From the NCBI RefSeq assembly GCF_001761485.1, contig NC_090773.1:1364001-1428000 (forward strand): a stretch of DNA of 64,000 nucleotides. The letters run 5' to 3'. Under the pieces are notes generated by a model, which was not told where the DNA came from, did not search any database, and was given only the letters and a program-made list of their open reading frames with translations. How positions within the stretch are numbered: the first letter of the stretch is position 1; each line of letters starts with the position of its first letter. The position numbers and the translations under genes are program-made. The DNA is from Yarrowia lipolytica (Eukaryota > Ascomycota > Dipodascomycetes > Dipodascales). Of this stretch, positions 1-9,320 are shown piece by piece.

Positions 1-2
1 CC

Positions 3-2819
3 ACAGCTACCCTTGTGGAAATTAGAAAGCCCAAGGCTGTTGCTGGGGACGGGAGTGGAGGTGGAGATGGTATCGGGTCTGGCTCAGGTACTGGAAGTGG
101 CAATGGCACTGGAAACGGTCCTGATGCTGCCACCATGCCTTCTATTCACGACAGACCCAGTGCTCTACCGTTTGCCAACGAGCTTGTGGCCAAATTCAAG
201 GGTGGCAAGGGTGGTGATGGTCATGGCGATATCGATAGTGCGGATGAGGATGCAGGCGACTCCTCTGTTACACGGGTCAAAAAGGAGACCAAGACAGAGC
301 CTGAAGACGTGGTCATCGAAATTGACGACGAGCCTGAGGCTAAGAAGGAGAAAGAAAATGCACATTCGCCAGTCAAGTTTACTGGCGGACCTCCGCCTCC
401 GCCTCCTCCGCCTCCTCCTCCCATGTTCACTGGAGGACCTCCTCCCATGTTCACTGGAGGACCTCCTCCGCCTCCACCACCTCCTCCGCCTGGCTTTACA
501 GGTGGTCCTCCTCCGCCTGGCTTTACAGGTGGTCCTCCTCCGCCTGGCTTTACAGGTGGTCCTCCTCCGCCTCCTCCTCCGCCTCCTCTGCCTCCTGGCT
601 TCACAGGTGGACCTCCTCCTCCTGCTCCGGCGTTTGTTGCTGGTGCGACGCCCTCGCCGTCTCCTTCTCCCCAGCTTCCTTCAGGTTTCGAAACACCCAT
701 CGGACGGCCCAAGCGAAAGCTCAAGCAGATGCACTGGGAGAAGCTGGAGAACGTGGAGCATACCTTCTGGGCGCAGCTGTCTTCTGGCGATGTAGAGGCT
801 GACCTGTACAAGAAGGGCATTTTCGACGAGGTAGAGCGAATCTTTGCGGCCAAGGAGGCAAAGAAGATGATTGGAAAGCGGGGCGCCAAGGAGGGCGACT
901 TTGAGAAGCTTTCTGTGATTGCACGAGACCTGTCTCAGCAGATCGGTATCAATTTCCACACCTTCAACGACCTGGGTGTTCCCGAAATTGTCTCCGAGCT
1001 CATGTCTGTGTCCCGACGGGTCCGAAACCCCGTTCTCCTCGAGTTCTTGCTTAAGGACGAGGTTCTGGAGATCCCCAACAGTGTGACTCGTCAGCTTACG
1101 CCTTACTCTACTCGGTTCGAGGATGGTGAGGTGCGTGAGCCCGAGAAGAATGTGGAAGACCTGGAGCGGAACGACCAGATCTACTTGCAGACGGTGTTTG
1201 ATCTCCAGCACTACTGGCGACAGCGAACGCGGGCAATCTTGATGACGTGCACATTTGAGAAGGAATACAGTGATCTGGTGACCAAGCTAACGTCTGTGGA
1301 CGCTGCGTGTGAAACTCTCAAGAATTCAGAAATGCTGCGCCGAATCTTCCTCATCATCCTGTCTGTGGGTAACTACATGAACGACGCCAACAAGCAGGCC
1401 ACAGGCTTCAAGTTGGCAACTCTGCAGCGTCTCATCTTCACCAAGGACGAGAAGAACACAATAACCTTTTTGCATTACGTCGAGCAGCTGGTTCGAAACT
1501 CGTTCCCTGAGGTGGACTCTTTCATTGACGAGCTTGCTCCCGTGTGCGCCATTGAGCGTCTCTCTGTGGAGCACCTGCAGAACGACTGCAGAGACTACAT
1601 GCAGAACATCTCCAACATTCAGACTTCATTGGACGTTGGAGCTCTTTCGGACCCGAAGCGGCTGCATCCTCGAGACCGCATCATCACACACATGCATCTG
1701 CACATGGACTCAGCTCGTCGGAAGCGCAACTTTCTGCAGGATCATTTGCAAACTACTCTTGCCGAATTCTCCCAGATCATGCGCTTCTTCGGTGAAGATC
1801 CTGGTGACATGCAGTCTCAAAGCACCTTCTTTGGCAAGTTTGTTGCCTTTGTGAAGGAGTACCGAAAGGCCAAGGATGAGAACCTGCATCGAGAGGAGGA
1901 GAATCGAATCTACGAAGCTCGAAAGCAGCGTGCATTGGCGAGTCGAAAGGCTGCTGAGGATGCTGCCGCTGCGGCTGCCGAGTCTGGAGAGAACCTAGTC
2001 ATGGATGATCTGCTGGAAAGACTTCGAAAGTCTTCTCATGGTGCTCGGTCAGCTCGTCGACGAGCTGCAGCCCGCAAGAACCAGGATGCTTCCTCCAAAT
2101 TGTACCAGGAGAACCTCATTGAGGATGCTGACGACTACGACAAGTCCATCATCATTGAGGGTGACACCACCGAGATCCGGGAGGGTTCTCCAAATGCCGA
2201 TGCTGACACAACAGAAGTGCAACCCGCAAGAGATGACGAAGCAGACACGGAAGCTCCAGCAGTAGCGCCGTCATCACGTACGTCTACTCGCCTGTCTGTT
2301 GATGTGTCTCGTGGTGACGTGCCAGAGGGGGTTTCGACACCTCGAACTCCTCATGAGACAGAAGACGCTCACACACCTGATAGAGCTGTTCCTGAGGTGG
2401 CAGTTACCACTCCCAACGACGACGACGACGATGACGTTGGTACCCGTGCGCAGAACCTGCTGCAGGCTCTGCGGTCTGGAGGAGCATCTCCTCGAGGCCA
2501 TCGAAGCACAGGATCCGTTGGAAGCATGTCTCAAGGCCGACTAGCAGAGATGCGAGCCCGAAAGGCTAACCGACTGCGAAACAAAATGTCGATTGGCTCC
2601 GACTCGGACCTGGGTCCTCACCTGTCGCCTTCGGCGACCAACCGGTCGCCCAGCGCAGCGGAGAAGATCAAGGTAGAGGAGGATATTGAGGCGGAGAGGC
2701 GAGACAGTGCGGAGCCCGAAACTGAGATAGAGTCGTCCGAGGAACCCGATTCTCCCACCCCCCGGCGACCAGGTACGGCTTCGTCCCAATCTTCCAGATA
2801 CACAAATGATGAAGAGTAA
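3..2819 (+). CDS. BNI1: Formin, C-terminal part (FH1-FH2-DAD), 5' end outside the window
   Basis: Actin nucleator of the formin family, acting at sites of polarised growth and the cytokinetic ring. The frame is open to the left edge, so this is the 3' part of a larger gene; 938 residues are visible, while yeast Bni1 has about 1950. Visible order: a Gly/Ser-rich linker; a proline-rich FH1 (nt 374-640) built from repeated FTGGPP blocks separated by runs of up to 11 prolines, which would bind profilin-actin; an FH2 domain starting near nt 700 (KLKQMHWEKL is the classic FH2 entry) and running to about nt 1950; then a DAD-like autoinhibitory segment (MDDLLERLRKSS followed by an RRR cluster, nt 2001-2070); and an acidic, Ser-rich tail. 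The N-terminal GTPase-binding and DID regions lie upstream and cannot be seen. BNI1 rather than BNR1 is inferred, not proven. Confidence 0.9.
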   Translation, partial: TATLVEIRKPKAVAGDGSGGGDGIGSGSGTGSGNGTGNGPDAATMPSIHDRPSALPFANELVAKFKGGKGGDGHGDIDSADEDAGDSSVTRVKKETKTEPEDVVIEIDDEPEAKKEKENAHSPVKFTGGPPPPPPPPPPPMFTGGPPPMFTGGPPPPPPPPPPGFTGGPPPPGFTGGPPPPGFTGGPPPPPPPPPLPPGFTGGPPPPAPAFVAGATPSPSPSPQLPSGFETPIGRPKRKLKQMHWEKLENVEHTFWAQLSSGDVEADLYKKGIFDEVERIFAAKEAKKMIGKRGAKEGDFEKLSVIARDLSQQIGINFHTFNDLGVPEIVSELMSVSRRVRNPVLLEFLLKDEVLEIPNSVTRQLTPYSTRFEDGEVREPEKNVEDLERNDQIYLQTVFDLQHYWRQRTRAILMTCTFEKEYSDLVTKLTSVDAACETLKNSEMLRRIFLIILSVGNYMNDANKQATGFKLATLQRLIFTKDEKNTITFLHYVEQLVRNSFPEVDSFIDELAPVCAIERLSVEHLQNDCRDYMQNISNIQTSLDVGALSDPKRLHPRDRIITHMHLHMDSARRKRNFLQDHLQTTLAEFSQIMRFFGEDPGDMQSQSTFFGKFVAFVKEYRKAKDENLHREEENRIYEARKQRALASRKAAEDAAAAAAESGENLVMDDLLERLRKSSHGARSARRRAAARKNQDASSKLYQENLIEDADDYDKSIIIEGDTTEIREGSPNADADTTEVQPARDDEADTEAPAVAPSSRTSTRLSVDVSRGDVPEGVSTPRTPHETEDAHTPDRAVPEVAVTTPNDDDDDDVGTRAQNLLQALRSGGASPRGHRSTGSVGSMSQGRLAEMRARKANRLRNKMSIGSDSDLGPHLSPSATNRSPSAAEKIKVEEDIEAERRDSAEPETEIESSEEPDSPTPRRPGTASSQSSRYTNDEE
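374..640 (+). repeat. Coding minisatellite in the formin FH1 region
   Basis: Tandem, imperfect units encoding FTGGPP plus polyproline. At the DNA level the unit GGCTTTACAGGTGGTCCTCC recurs three times with a 27-bp period around nt 491-565, flanked by CCGCCTCCT-type runs. Such a tract can change length by slippage or unequal exchange, which would change the number of profilin-binding sites. Confidence 0.8.
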
Positions 2820-3292
2820 AACTACACGATTACATAAACAATGCATGATTGACTAATGAGAGAAATGTTTCCATGGATATATGAAGTTGCAGTCGATGTA
2901 ATCATGGAGATAGTTACAGTTCGAGTAGAGTACGTACAAGTACCTATACATACTTGTAGCCGAAGATAAAAAAATCTTGACATTTTGTATTGGGGAAGGG
3001 TATGTCATGAGTCCAGCACCCAAGTACATACAGTACTCGTAGATGAATGGCTTGTTTCTTACTTCAACTTGTTTCATAAACAGGGCTGATAGCCTGCTGG
3101 ATAGGTTAAAAAGTTGCAGTTGTACTCGCAGTACAAGTACACTACTTACTTGTAGGTCATACTAATGTTACTAATGTTATGGTAATAAATATTGGCTATA
3201 TAATTTACAATGTACAGTATGTATAACACGAACGTCCCCAGAGCGCGGGATACAGGATGTACAGCGATAGCGACAGATCTTGCGCTATCAGT
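2820..3292. other. Intergenic, convergent formin/ISY1 3' ends
   Basis: 473 bp, AT-rich, between two converging genes. It holds several copies of the TACTTGTA/TACAAGTA word common in this window's spacers (about nt 2936, 2957, 3128 and 3148) and TAATAAATATT near 3184. I see no gene or RNA in it. Confidence 0.6.
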
Positions 3293-3955
3293 CTAGTCTA
3301 GCAGAGCCTGCACACGTCGTTTCCTTTCCTCCAGTAATCGTGCTTCCAAATCTCCCTCCTCGGGAACAGTGATATCTCCGACAACGAAACCACTATCTTC
3401 GTCTGGTTTTCCAGCAAGCATATCCTGTAATTCAGATTCTCTCTGTTTCTCAAACTCCATCAGCCCCGTGACATTATCATCGGCGTAGCCAAAGTACACC
3501 ATATTGAGGTTCTTTGGAGGGATGTAAAAGTCACCGGATTTCTTGGTATCGTCCTTCTTTTGCGACTGCAGCATTTCGGACACGCCTGGAAGCTCTCTAG
3601 CTCGTCCGTAGTATTGGTAACCTCGCTTCTTTCCTCCAAACGAGGCGTAATTGGGCCCTCCTAGACTTCGGATCTGCAGGTCCCATCGATGCCGTTCGCT
3701 CATCAGCTTGTTGATTTCGTCATTGAGGTCTCTGAGCTGGAAGTCAGACAGCGCCGGGTCCTGGATCTTGGTCACCTTTCTGGAAATCTCCTTCATGACC
3801 TGAGATCTCCATTTCTCAGCCTGGGGGAGACTCTCCACTCCAGAGATGTATGTTGGGCGAACTGTGCGGCCAACGTCCAGCAAGCCAGCAGCATTGGCTT
3901 GTTGCTGCTGGAACCGATGCAACATGCTGCCCTGCTTTTCCGAGTTCCGCGACAT
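3293..3955 (-). CDS. ISY1: Pre-mRNA splicing factor Isy1
   Basis: Component of the Prp19-associated (NTC) complex that acts in the first catalytic step of splicing in the nucleus. The 220-residue product has the family's conserved N-terminus (MSRNSEKQGSMLHRF) and the core segment DLNDEINKLMSERHRWDLQI followed by LGGPNY, both diagnostic of Isy1. The C-terminal part ends in a charged ARLLEERKRRVQ helix. Length is near the 235 residues of the S. cerevisiae protein. The ATG at 3955 begins exactly at the conserved terminus, so no upstream exon is needed. It is transcribed divergently from TAY1 across about 700 bp and converges on the formin. Confidence 0.93.
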   Translation of the reverse strand: MSRNSEKQGSMLHRFQQQQANAAGLLDVGRTVRPTYISGVESLPQAEKWRSQVMKEISRKVTKIQDPALSDFQLRDLNDEINKLMSERHRWDLQIRSLGGPNYASFGGKKRGYQYYGRARELPGVSEMLQSQKKDDTKKSGDFYIPPKNLNMVYFGYADDNVTGLMEFEKQRESELQDMLAGKPDEDSGFVVGDITVPEEGDLEARLLEERKRRVQALLD

Positions 3956-4313
3956 TGATGGCGGCCTTTTGTGTGTATGGTGGGGGAGCTGGTCAATGCC
4001 ATAAATTTACTTGACCGGCCTTAGATTCAATGTTCAACACCCTGCTCTTTTCCTGCACAGTGGGCAAATATGCATGGTGATGACGTATGCGAGCTCACGT
4101 GCTGGGGCGAGTGTGGGTGGAAAACAGACTGTTTGAGATGGGAAAATTGAGCAGAAATTTGCCAGATTCAGTTTAAATGCCCTCTTGACTCCATTTATTT
4201 TTTCAATACGGGTTTCAGACCTTTGAAAAGCGGCCTGTTATCCCCTCCATGTTGCCTTTTCCATTCGTCTCCAACTTACCCTCTCGAACTCTATCGACAT
4301 TCCTCAAAATCAT

Positions 4314-4319
4314 ATAAAT
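4314..4319 (+). promoter_or_regulatory. Candidate TATA box of TAY1
   Basis: TATAAA lies about 55 bp upstream of the proposed 5'-UTR donor site and 350 bp upstream of the TAY1 ATG. That spacing fits a transcription start near 4350-4370 and therefore fits the 5'-UTR intron model. Confidence 0.45.
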
Positions 4320-4374
4320 GTCCTTGGCCCCAAAAACAAACCCTTCGCCCTACCCCTTACCACGACATTTCAAG

Positions 4375-4495
4375 GTATGTGATCATGAAGAGAAGGAACA
4401 ACCGAGGAAACAGAGAGAGAGCGGAGGCACCAGCACACCAAAACACGTCGCAAACACACGGCTTGTCGCACCACTTGTCCGATTTACTAACGCAG
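4375..4495 (+). other. Probable 5'-UTR intron of TAY1 (121 nt)
   Basis: A GTATGT donor at 4375 is followed by TTTACTAACGCAG ending at 4495. A branch point fused to the acceptor is the species-typical arrangement. The intron lies wholly upstream of the ATG at 4665, so it does not affect the protein. Transcript evidence is not available here. Confidence 0.55.
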
Positions 4496-4664
4496 GTTTT
4501 TTTTTTTCAAGCGCACCGTCGTTGTCGTTGAAGACTTTTTTGCCGTGGGACTGATTTCATTCGTTTGTTTAAGGTTACACACGTGACTTCAACTCTAAAA
4601 GGAACCCCACCGGTTTTAGCGTTTATTTATTGGGAGCTGTGCAGGATTCGAACACACAACCACA

Positions 4665-5885
4665 ATGTCTCACTTTGGCGATCACGTGGGCATCGACCCT
4701 GCGATTATGAAGCAGTACAGTGAGCACCACAATGGCAGCCACGATAATGACGACAAGGACAAGGAGGACAAGGAGAAACAAAACACCGAGGCCGTGGCTG
4801 CCGCCGCTGTCCAGCTGGACGCTTCGCTCCTAGCTTCTGGCATTCTGGACGACTTTGAAAAGGCCAAAAAGGAAGAGGAGGAGGCCAACGGAAACAACAA
4901 TGCATCCAACGACCAGCAGAACGCTAGCGACCGCCACGTGGGCGACATGCTGGAGCAGCACAGCCAACAGCATCAGCAGAGCCAAGAGCACGATACCAGC
5001 TACATCAACACTTATATTGAAGACAAGGTTCCTCTGACTTCGGTGTTGATTCCCGGTGACCGACGTGTTTCCGATCGAGAGGCTTCTGACCGTATTGCTG
5101 CCACTACCCGACGTGTGCGGCTTCGGTGGACCCAGGAGGAGACTGCCGATCTCATGGAGGGCTGCAAGGTGCACGGGGTGGGCAACTGGAAGAAGATTCT
5201 GACTGACCCCCGTTTCCGATTCAACAACCGAACTGCAGTTGATCTGAAGGACCGGTTCCGAACCTGTTTCCCCGAAGACTACCGACGTCTGTACCCCAAC
5301 GCCCGGTCTCGAAAGTTTGGTAAGAAGACCAACGTCATGGCTGTCAACGATGATCTGGTCAAGGTGAACCGAAAAGAGCGACGCGTCTTCACCCCCGAAG
5401 AGGACGAGCGTCTGCTCAATGGTTTCATGAAGCACGGCCCCTCGTGGTCCAACATTCAGCGCGACAATGAGCTGGGCTTGTTTGAGCGACGGTCCACAGA
5501 TCTGCGAGACAGATTCCGAAACGCCTTTCCTCTGGAGTACGCCGCTGCTGGCTTCAAGGCCCGGGGCCCCAAGAGGCGTCCTGTGGTCGAGGCCACGCAC
5601 GGAAACACGCTCCAAACGATATTTTCTGCATCTGACGGCTCCGAAATGAGCCCCCGAAAATACCACCGGGTTCAGGAACAAATGGACCGACAACCCGTGA
5701 TGCGAGTCCATCCCCAAGCCCCCATGGACCAGGGCGTGGACCGGGATCACATGACCCAACAGTTCACGCAGGAGCTGCAGCCCCAGGCGCACTCGCGCAA
5801 GCAGCAAGGTGGCGACGGTCTCAAGGAGGAGGTGTTTGCTGCGGCCCAGAATCAAAGCTACAACAATTACTACTATCAAAAGTAG
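4665..5885 (+). CDS. TAY1: Telomere-binding two-Myb protein Tay1
   Basis: Double-stranded telomeric DNA-binding protein. The 406-residue product has two Myb/SANT-type repeats, at about residues 150-205 and 236-292. Each ends in a telobox-like third helix: VDLKDRFRT (191-199) and TDLRDRFRN (278-286). The N-terminus is acidic and Asp/Lys/Gln-rich; the C-terminus is Gln-rich and low in complexity. This architecture matches published Y. lipolytica Tay1 and S. pombe Teb1, which carry two Myb domains in one chain, unlike Tbf1 and TRF proteins that have one and dimerise. The ATG at 4665 follows a likely spliced leader. It converges on the next ORF with only 95 bp between the stops. Identity as Tay1 is recalled from the literature; the family assignment is visible in the sequence. 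Confidence 0.9.
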   Translation: MSHFGDHVGIDPAIMKQYSEHHNGSHDNDDKDKEDKEKQNTEAVAAAAVQLDASLLASGILDDFEKAKKEEEEANGNNNASNDQQNASDRHVGDMLEQHSQQHQQSQEHDTSYINTYIEDKVPLTSVLIPGDRRVSDREASDRIAATTRRVRLRWTQEETADLMEGCKVHGVGNWKKILTDPRFRFNNRTAVDLKDRFRTCFPEDYRRLYPNARSRKFGKKTNVMAVNDDLVKVNRKERRVFTPEEDERLLNGFMKHGPSWSNIQRDNELGLFERRSTDLRDRFRNAFPLEYAAAGFKARGPKRRPVVEATHGNTLQTIFSASDGSEMSPRKYHRVQEQMDRQPVMRVHPQAPMDQGVDRDHMTQQFTQELQPQAHSRKQQGGDGLKEEVFAAAQNQSYNNYYYQK

Positions 5886-5980
5886 GTGTAATATATTTAT
5901 ACAATAATTTAATTGGTTAGGTATGGAGGCGAGCAACTGTAGAGGTAGAGGTGTAAATGTAGTGTTAGTCTCGATGGTGG

Positions 5981-6763
5981 TTAGTCCTCACCAGAAAGAT
6001 ACAGCCACTCGGAAGACTCAGAGTCGAAAGAGACGGGAGATAAGGGTGAAACGGTACAGGGTCGCTCAGAAAGAATGTCTTCAGAGGATTGGTAAATATT
6101 CGAGAGAGTCAGGGGCTCTGGGGACATTGTGGTTGTTGCATTGACATGTGTGTGCTCTGTAGTGTCCTCTGTAACAATGTCATCTTCGATGTGCTGTGGA
6201 GTGGTGACGTGAGGTGGAGACCTGCACACCTGGAGTTCAGAGAATTCAGAGATTTCAATGTGGTCTGCTGTTTCATTCGTGTTGTCACAAATCTCTGTTT
6301 CAGGGTGCGAGACTTGTGGTGTTCTCCCGGAAGGAGATTGGAGCTTCAGAAGCAGATTGGTCAGGTTCGTGAGCTGATCCACTGCTGTTTCCAGAGACTT
6401 GATGTGAGTCGAATGGTGAATTGTCTCATTGGAGTTGTTTGCAGGAGGCTGCTCGTAAATGTACCATCTCTTAGCCTTGACAAAGGTCAATGGCAGCACC
6501 TGGCAGCAAGCCAAGAGAGGCTCGCAGCCCACCAGGGGTTCAGGAAGCGCTGAGATTCGGTAGTGCGACCCCTTCTTGAAGGTTGGTTCGGCAGAATGAA
6601 AGAAGTCCTCAAACTCGGCGTAACTTGTCCATCTGCTTCGAACAGGAATCCAAAAGTCGACAGTGGACACACCCTTCCAGTCCCACTGGTTGTGGTCATT
6701 GAGGTAGACATTGAAAATATACGCCGTCTTCTTCATCCAGCCTTGGGTACATGTAGCGCTCAT
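5981..6763 (-). CDS. Hypothetical protein, 260 residues, no family recognised
   Basis: The open frame extends to 6886, but its first codon there is TTG; the first ATG is at 6763, giving MSATCTQGWMKK and 260 residues. The first 100 residues are rich in aromatic residues and could be a folded domain (WDWKGVSTVDFWIPV, then FEDFFHSAEPTF). The remainder is Thr/Glu/Ser-rich and probably disordered, ending in SSEWLYLSGED. Codon use is less biased than in the neighbours, so it is either weakly expressed or, less likely, a chance ORF. A TTTATAG-type TATA sits upstream near 6955. I do not recognise a homologue and assign no function. Confidence 0.5.
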   Translation of the reverse strand: MSATCTQGWMKKTAYIFNVYLNDHNQWDWKGVSTVDFWIPVRSRWTSYAEFEDFFHSAEPTFKKGSHYRISALPEPLVGCEPLLACCQVLPLTFVKAKRWYIYEQPPANNSNETIHHSTHIKSLETAVDQLTNLTNLLLKLQSPSGRTPQVSHPETEICDNTNETADHIEISEFSELQVCRSPPHVTTPQHIEDDIVTEDTTEHTHVNATTTMSPEPLTLSNIYQSSEDILSERPCTVSPLSPVSFDSESSEWLYLSGED

Positions 6764-7624
6764 TTCGGTCGTCTTGTAGTGCGAGGGAGAGTCCAGGAAT
6801 GGTGTATCTTGAAGAAAGGCATATTTGGGTTGAGGGGCACCCCTGTTACGGATAAGGCAGTCCGTACTCTGGTTATGCACCGTCAAGGTTAGAGCTGTAT
6901 ATGATAGCTACTTGTAGTGGGAGAGGGTTGGTGTGATTGGGCAAGTTCTGATGAAGCTATAAAACCGAAAAATTAATTGACGGCTTCAAATACAACATTC
7001 AATCGTTTTGTATCTCTATTCTGTTGGTAAGGCATTTGCTTCATGAATGGCTTACCGTATGAAGATGGTGTTGACACGCTTGGGCATGCTCAAAAGGGAA
7101 GTTGCACCCCAAGGTGGCTTGAAGCAGCCGCAATTCTGGGCAGGTTTAGCATGCATAACAGCAATTGAGATGACAGGAAGTAGTGTTGTACAAAATACTT
7201 TATCGTGGCTCAGTTATGATGCTGTACAGGCACGACGTTGAGAACGTTTTATCGTTATACAGTAATAGAGGAGGAGATTCATCACACGACCGAAGGGCCT
7301 CTTCAAATACACAACAATTGTGGCTATTGGGTATATAATCCAGTGAGAATAGAACAACTGAAGGGCTACAGTAACTTGATACACACCGACTATGTTATCG
7401 CACTTGCTCCACTTGTCTTTCTTTACACTGGTGTAGACATGATCAGTCAACATGGTATTACTTGGACACACGTAATCTATGCAAGATTTAGTTAAACTTC
7501 CGAACACGAGCTGCGATATGAAATATATACACATCGAGAATGAATACAAAAACGCCAGTTGATAATATAATGGAGAGTTAAATAGAGAAACTAAAAGTAG
7601 TGCTACCTATAGAAAAGCAGCATG
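6764..7624. other. Intergenic spacer upstream of the hypothetical gene
   Basis: 861 bp between the start of the hypothetical gene and the stop of the protease gene. It contains a likely TATA element near 6955 on the minus strand and the AT-rich 3' flank of the protease. Short ORFs here begin with non-ATG codons or have unbiased codons; I see no gene. Confidence 0.5.
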
Positions 7625-8836
7625 TTAATTGGAAGGAACGTCACCAGTGACCACCTTGTAGTTGTTGCTCTGGCCTCGCTTGGCCTGGGCAATGTGAACC
7701 TCGCTTCGCTCAAGATCGTAAACGGAGTAGACGGATCGCAGGAAAGTGTCTCCGAACAGGTTCATAGATCCATCACCCAGTGCAACACCGAGAAGACAGA
7801 CCGAGGCGGAGTTCTGAGAGCTGATGACGCTGGCCTGGATGCTGAACTCTCGAAGAGAAATCTTGATCTCCTTGTTTCCAAAGGTGAAAGTGGTATCGGG
7901 AGCCTTGGAAGCGTCAGAACACAAGAAAGCGTTGAGACCCCGACCTTGGGGATAGAGCTGGATGCCAGATTTTCGAACCACATCAATAAAAGAATTGTAG
8001 CTCTGGCTCTCGAGGAATGTGATGGAAGTTCCAGAGTCGAGAATGATGTCACCGTTAGAGATAAATTGGGTGTCACCAATCTTACCAGAACCCTTGACGG
8101 TAAAGTGGCCGTCGTTCTTGATGGGGAGCTTCTCGAGGTTACCCTCGAATCGACCAGTGTTAATAGAACCGAAGGTGATCTCGGAGGTGGACTGGTCGCC
8201 GGGCTCACCAAAGGACATGCCATAGACCTGTCGCTTTGTGACGCCATCGTTCACCAGCTGCTTGGTGAAAGAAGAGTCGTTGTCTGGGTTGGGACCAATA
8301 CCGAAGACGGTGCCGAAGCCACCATCGTTCACGTAGTCGGGAGAAACACCGAACTTGAGCTTGTTAACCTTGGCGGCTCCGACAGCCGCAGTGTCGGAGT
8401 AGTACTCTCCGTCGGCGTGACCCTTACCGTATTGGAGGTGGAAAGTGCTGCCGAGATCCTTGGAGGTCGAGGACTTTCGGGGGTCGTAAGAACCGTCAGT
8501 GGCACACTGATCTTTGTATTGATCGGACTGGCAGGTCTGGGACTGGGAGTTCCACACCCACAGGAACTGGGAGCCAGTATCAATGTGGACCTTGTTCTTC
8601 TGGCCACCAAGCTCAATGTTGACATAGTAGGACATGACCTCGTTGATCATCTCGATGGAGATGACATTGTCACCAGCGGCAAAGTTGGGGATCTTGGAGG
8701 CTTCCAGAGGAGCATCATGGGCAAGAGAGATAGCCAACACACCATCGGCGGGAGAGGACTCGGCCTCGGGAGCTGCAATGGGGGCGGCCAGCGCGTAAGC
8801 AACGAAAGTAGCAGCGGCAGTGATGGAGAATCGCAT
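7625..8836 (-). CDS. Secreted aspartic protease, pepsin family A1
   Basis: Extracellular or secretory-pathway endoprotease. The 403-residue precursor starts with a signal peptide (MRFSITAAATFVAYALAA, about 18 residues) followed by a short propeptide of some 45 residues. Both active-site motifs are intact: DTGS with catalytic Asp86 and DSGTS with catalytic Asp267. The flap tyrosine is at Tyr136 (LQYGKG). Cys102/Cys111 and a C-terminal Cys pair fit the two family disulphides. There is no C-terminal hydrophobic GPI signal, so it should be released rather than anchored like the yapsins. It is one of a protease family expanded in this species. The long upstream region has two GCCAAGAG words, consistent with pH regulation, but that is inference. 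Confidence 0.92.
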   Translation of the reverse strand: MRFSITAAATFVAYALAAPIAAPEAESSPADGVLAISLAHDAPLEASKIPNFAAGDNVISIEMINEVMSYYVNIELGGQKNKVHIDTGSQFLWVWNSQSQTCQSDQYKDQCATDGSYDPRKSSTSKDLGSTFHLQYGKGHADGEYYSDTAAVGAAKVNKLKFGVSPDYVNDGGFGTVFGIGPNPDNDSSFTKQLVNDGVTKRQVYGMSFGEPGDQSTSEITFGSINTGRFEGNLEKLPIKNDGHFTVKGSGKIGDTQFISNGDIILDSGTSITFLESQSYNSFIDVVRKSGIQLYPQGRGLNAFLCSDASKAPDTTFTFGNKEIKISLREFSIQASVISSQNSASVCLLGVALGDGSMNLFGDTFLRSVYSVYDLERSEVHIAQAKRGQSNNYKVVTGDVPSN

Positions 8837-9195
8837 AGTGAGAAAGGAGGAAAGGGTGGCTATCCGGTAAGTGATGATTTGATTACAGGAGACTTCCGCT
8901 GCTATTTAAGCAGTTTAGCAGCGAAGATCACCCGAGAGCCGGCTCTCCAACTCTGCGTCGACATCGCAGAACATGCGACATTGGACGGGGATGAGACATG
9001 TTTAACCACCTTAGACTATAGCAAGTGGAATTGACTCTTGCAGCAGCTATGTGGGCGGTCAGGGGTGGCTGGATTGATCTGGTTTTGAGAGAGGAGATGA
9101 GCTTGACTGGAAGATCTCTGCTTGCTCAACGGGATTGTGCCAGCGCCCGAAAAGACCCACAAGAACACTCAGGATACACTTGTATCTCGGGTCGT

Positions 9196-9320
9196 CTCTT
9201 GGCGATGGAAGGCTCGCTTCGGCAAGGGAAAGGCACTTCGCAGAATCGATCCTAGAAAACCCTGGGAAGCAGGGTCAAACTTTGACCTTAGTCAGGAACC
9301 CTCCATATGAGACTCTTGGC
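9196..9320 (-). promoter_or_regulatory. Pair of PacC/Rim101-like GCCAAGAG words upstream of the protease
   Basis: CTCTTGGC on the + strand at 9196-9203 and 9313-9320, read as GCCAAGAG in the gene's sense, 360 and 477 bp upstream of the protease ATG. GCCAAG is the core bound by PacC/Rim101 factors, which control secreted proteases by ambient pH. An 8-mer is expected about twice per window by chance, so only the pairing and position make it notable. Confidence 0.3.

Noticed and set aside
4640-4662. tRNA B-box-like GGATTCGAAC on the minus strand upstream of TAY1
   Set aside because: The would-be T-stem does not pair properly, and the 5' half would lie inside the TAY1 coding sequence.
9288-9296. 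TTAGTCAGG, nine of ten bases of the Yarrowia telomeric repeat
   Set aside because: A single interstitial copy, well within chance, and not in tandem.
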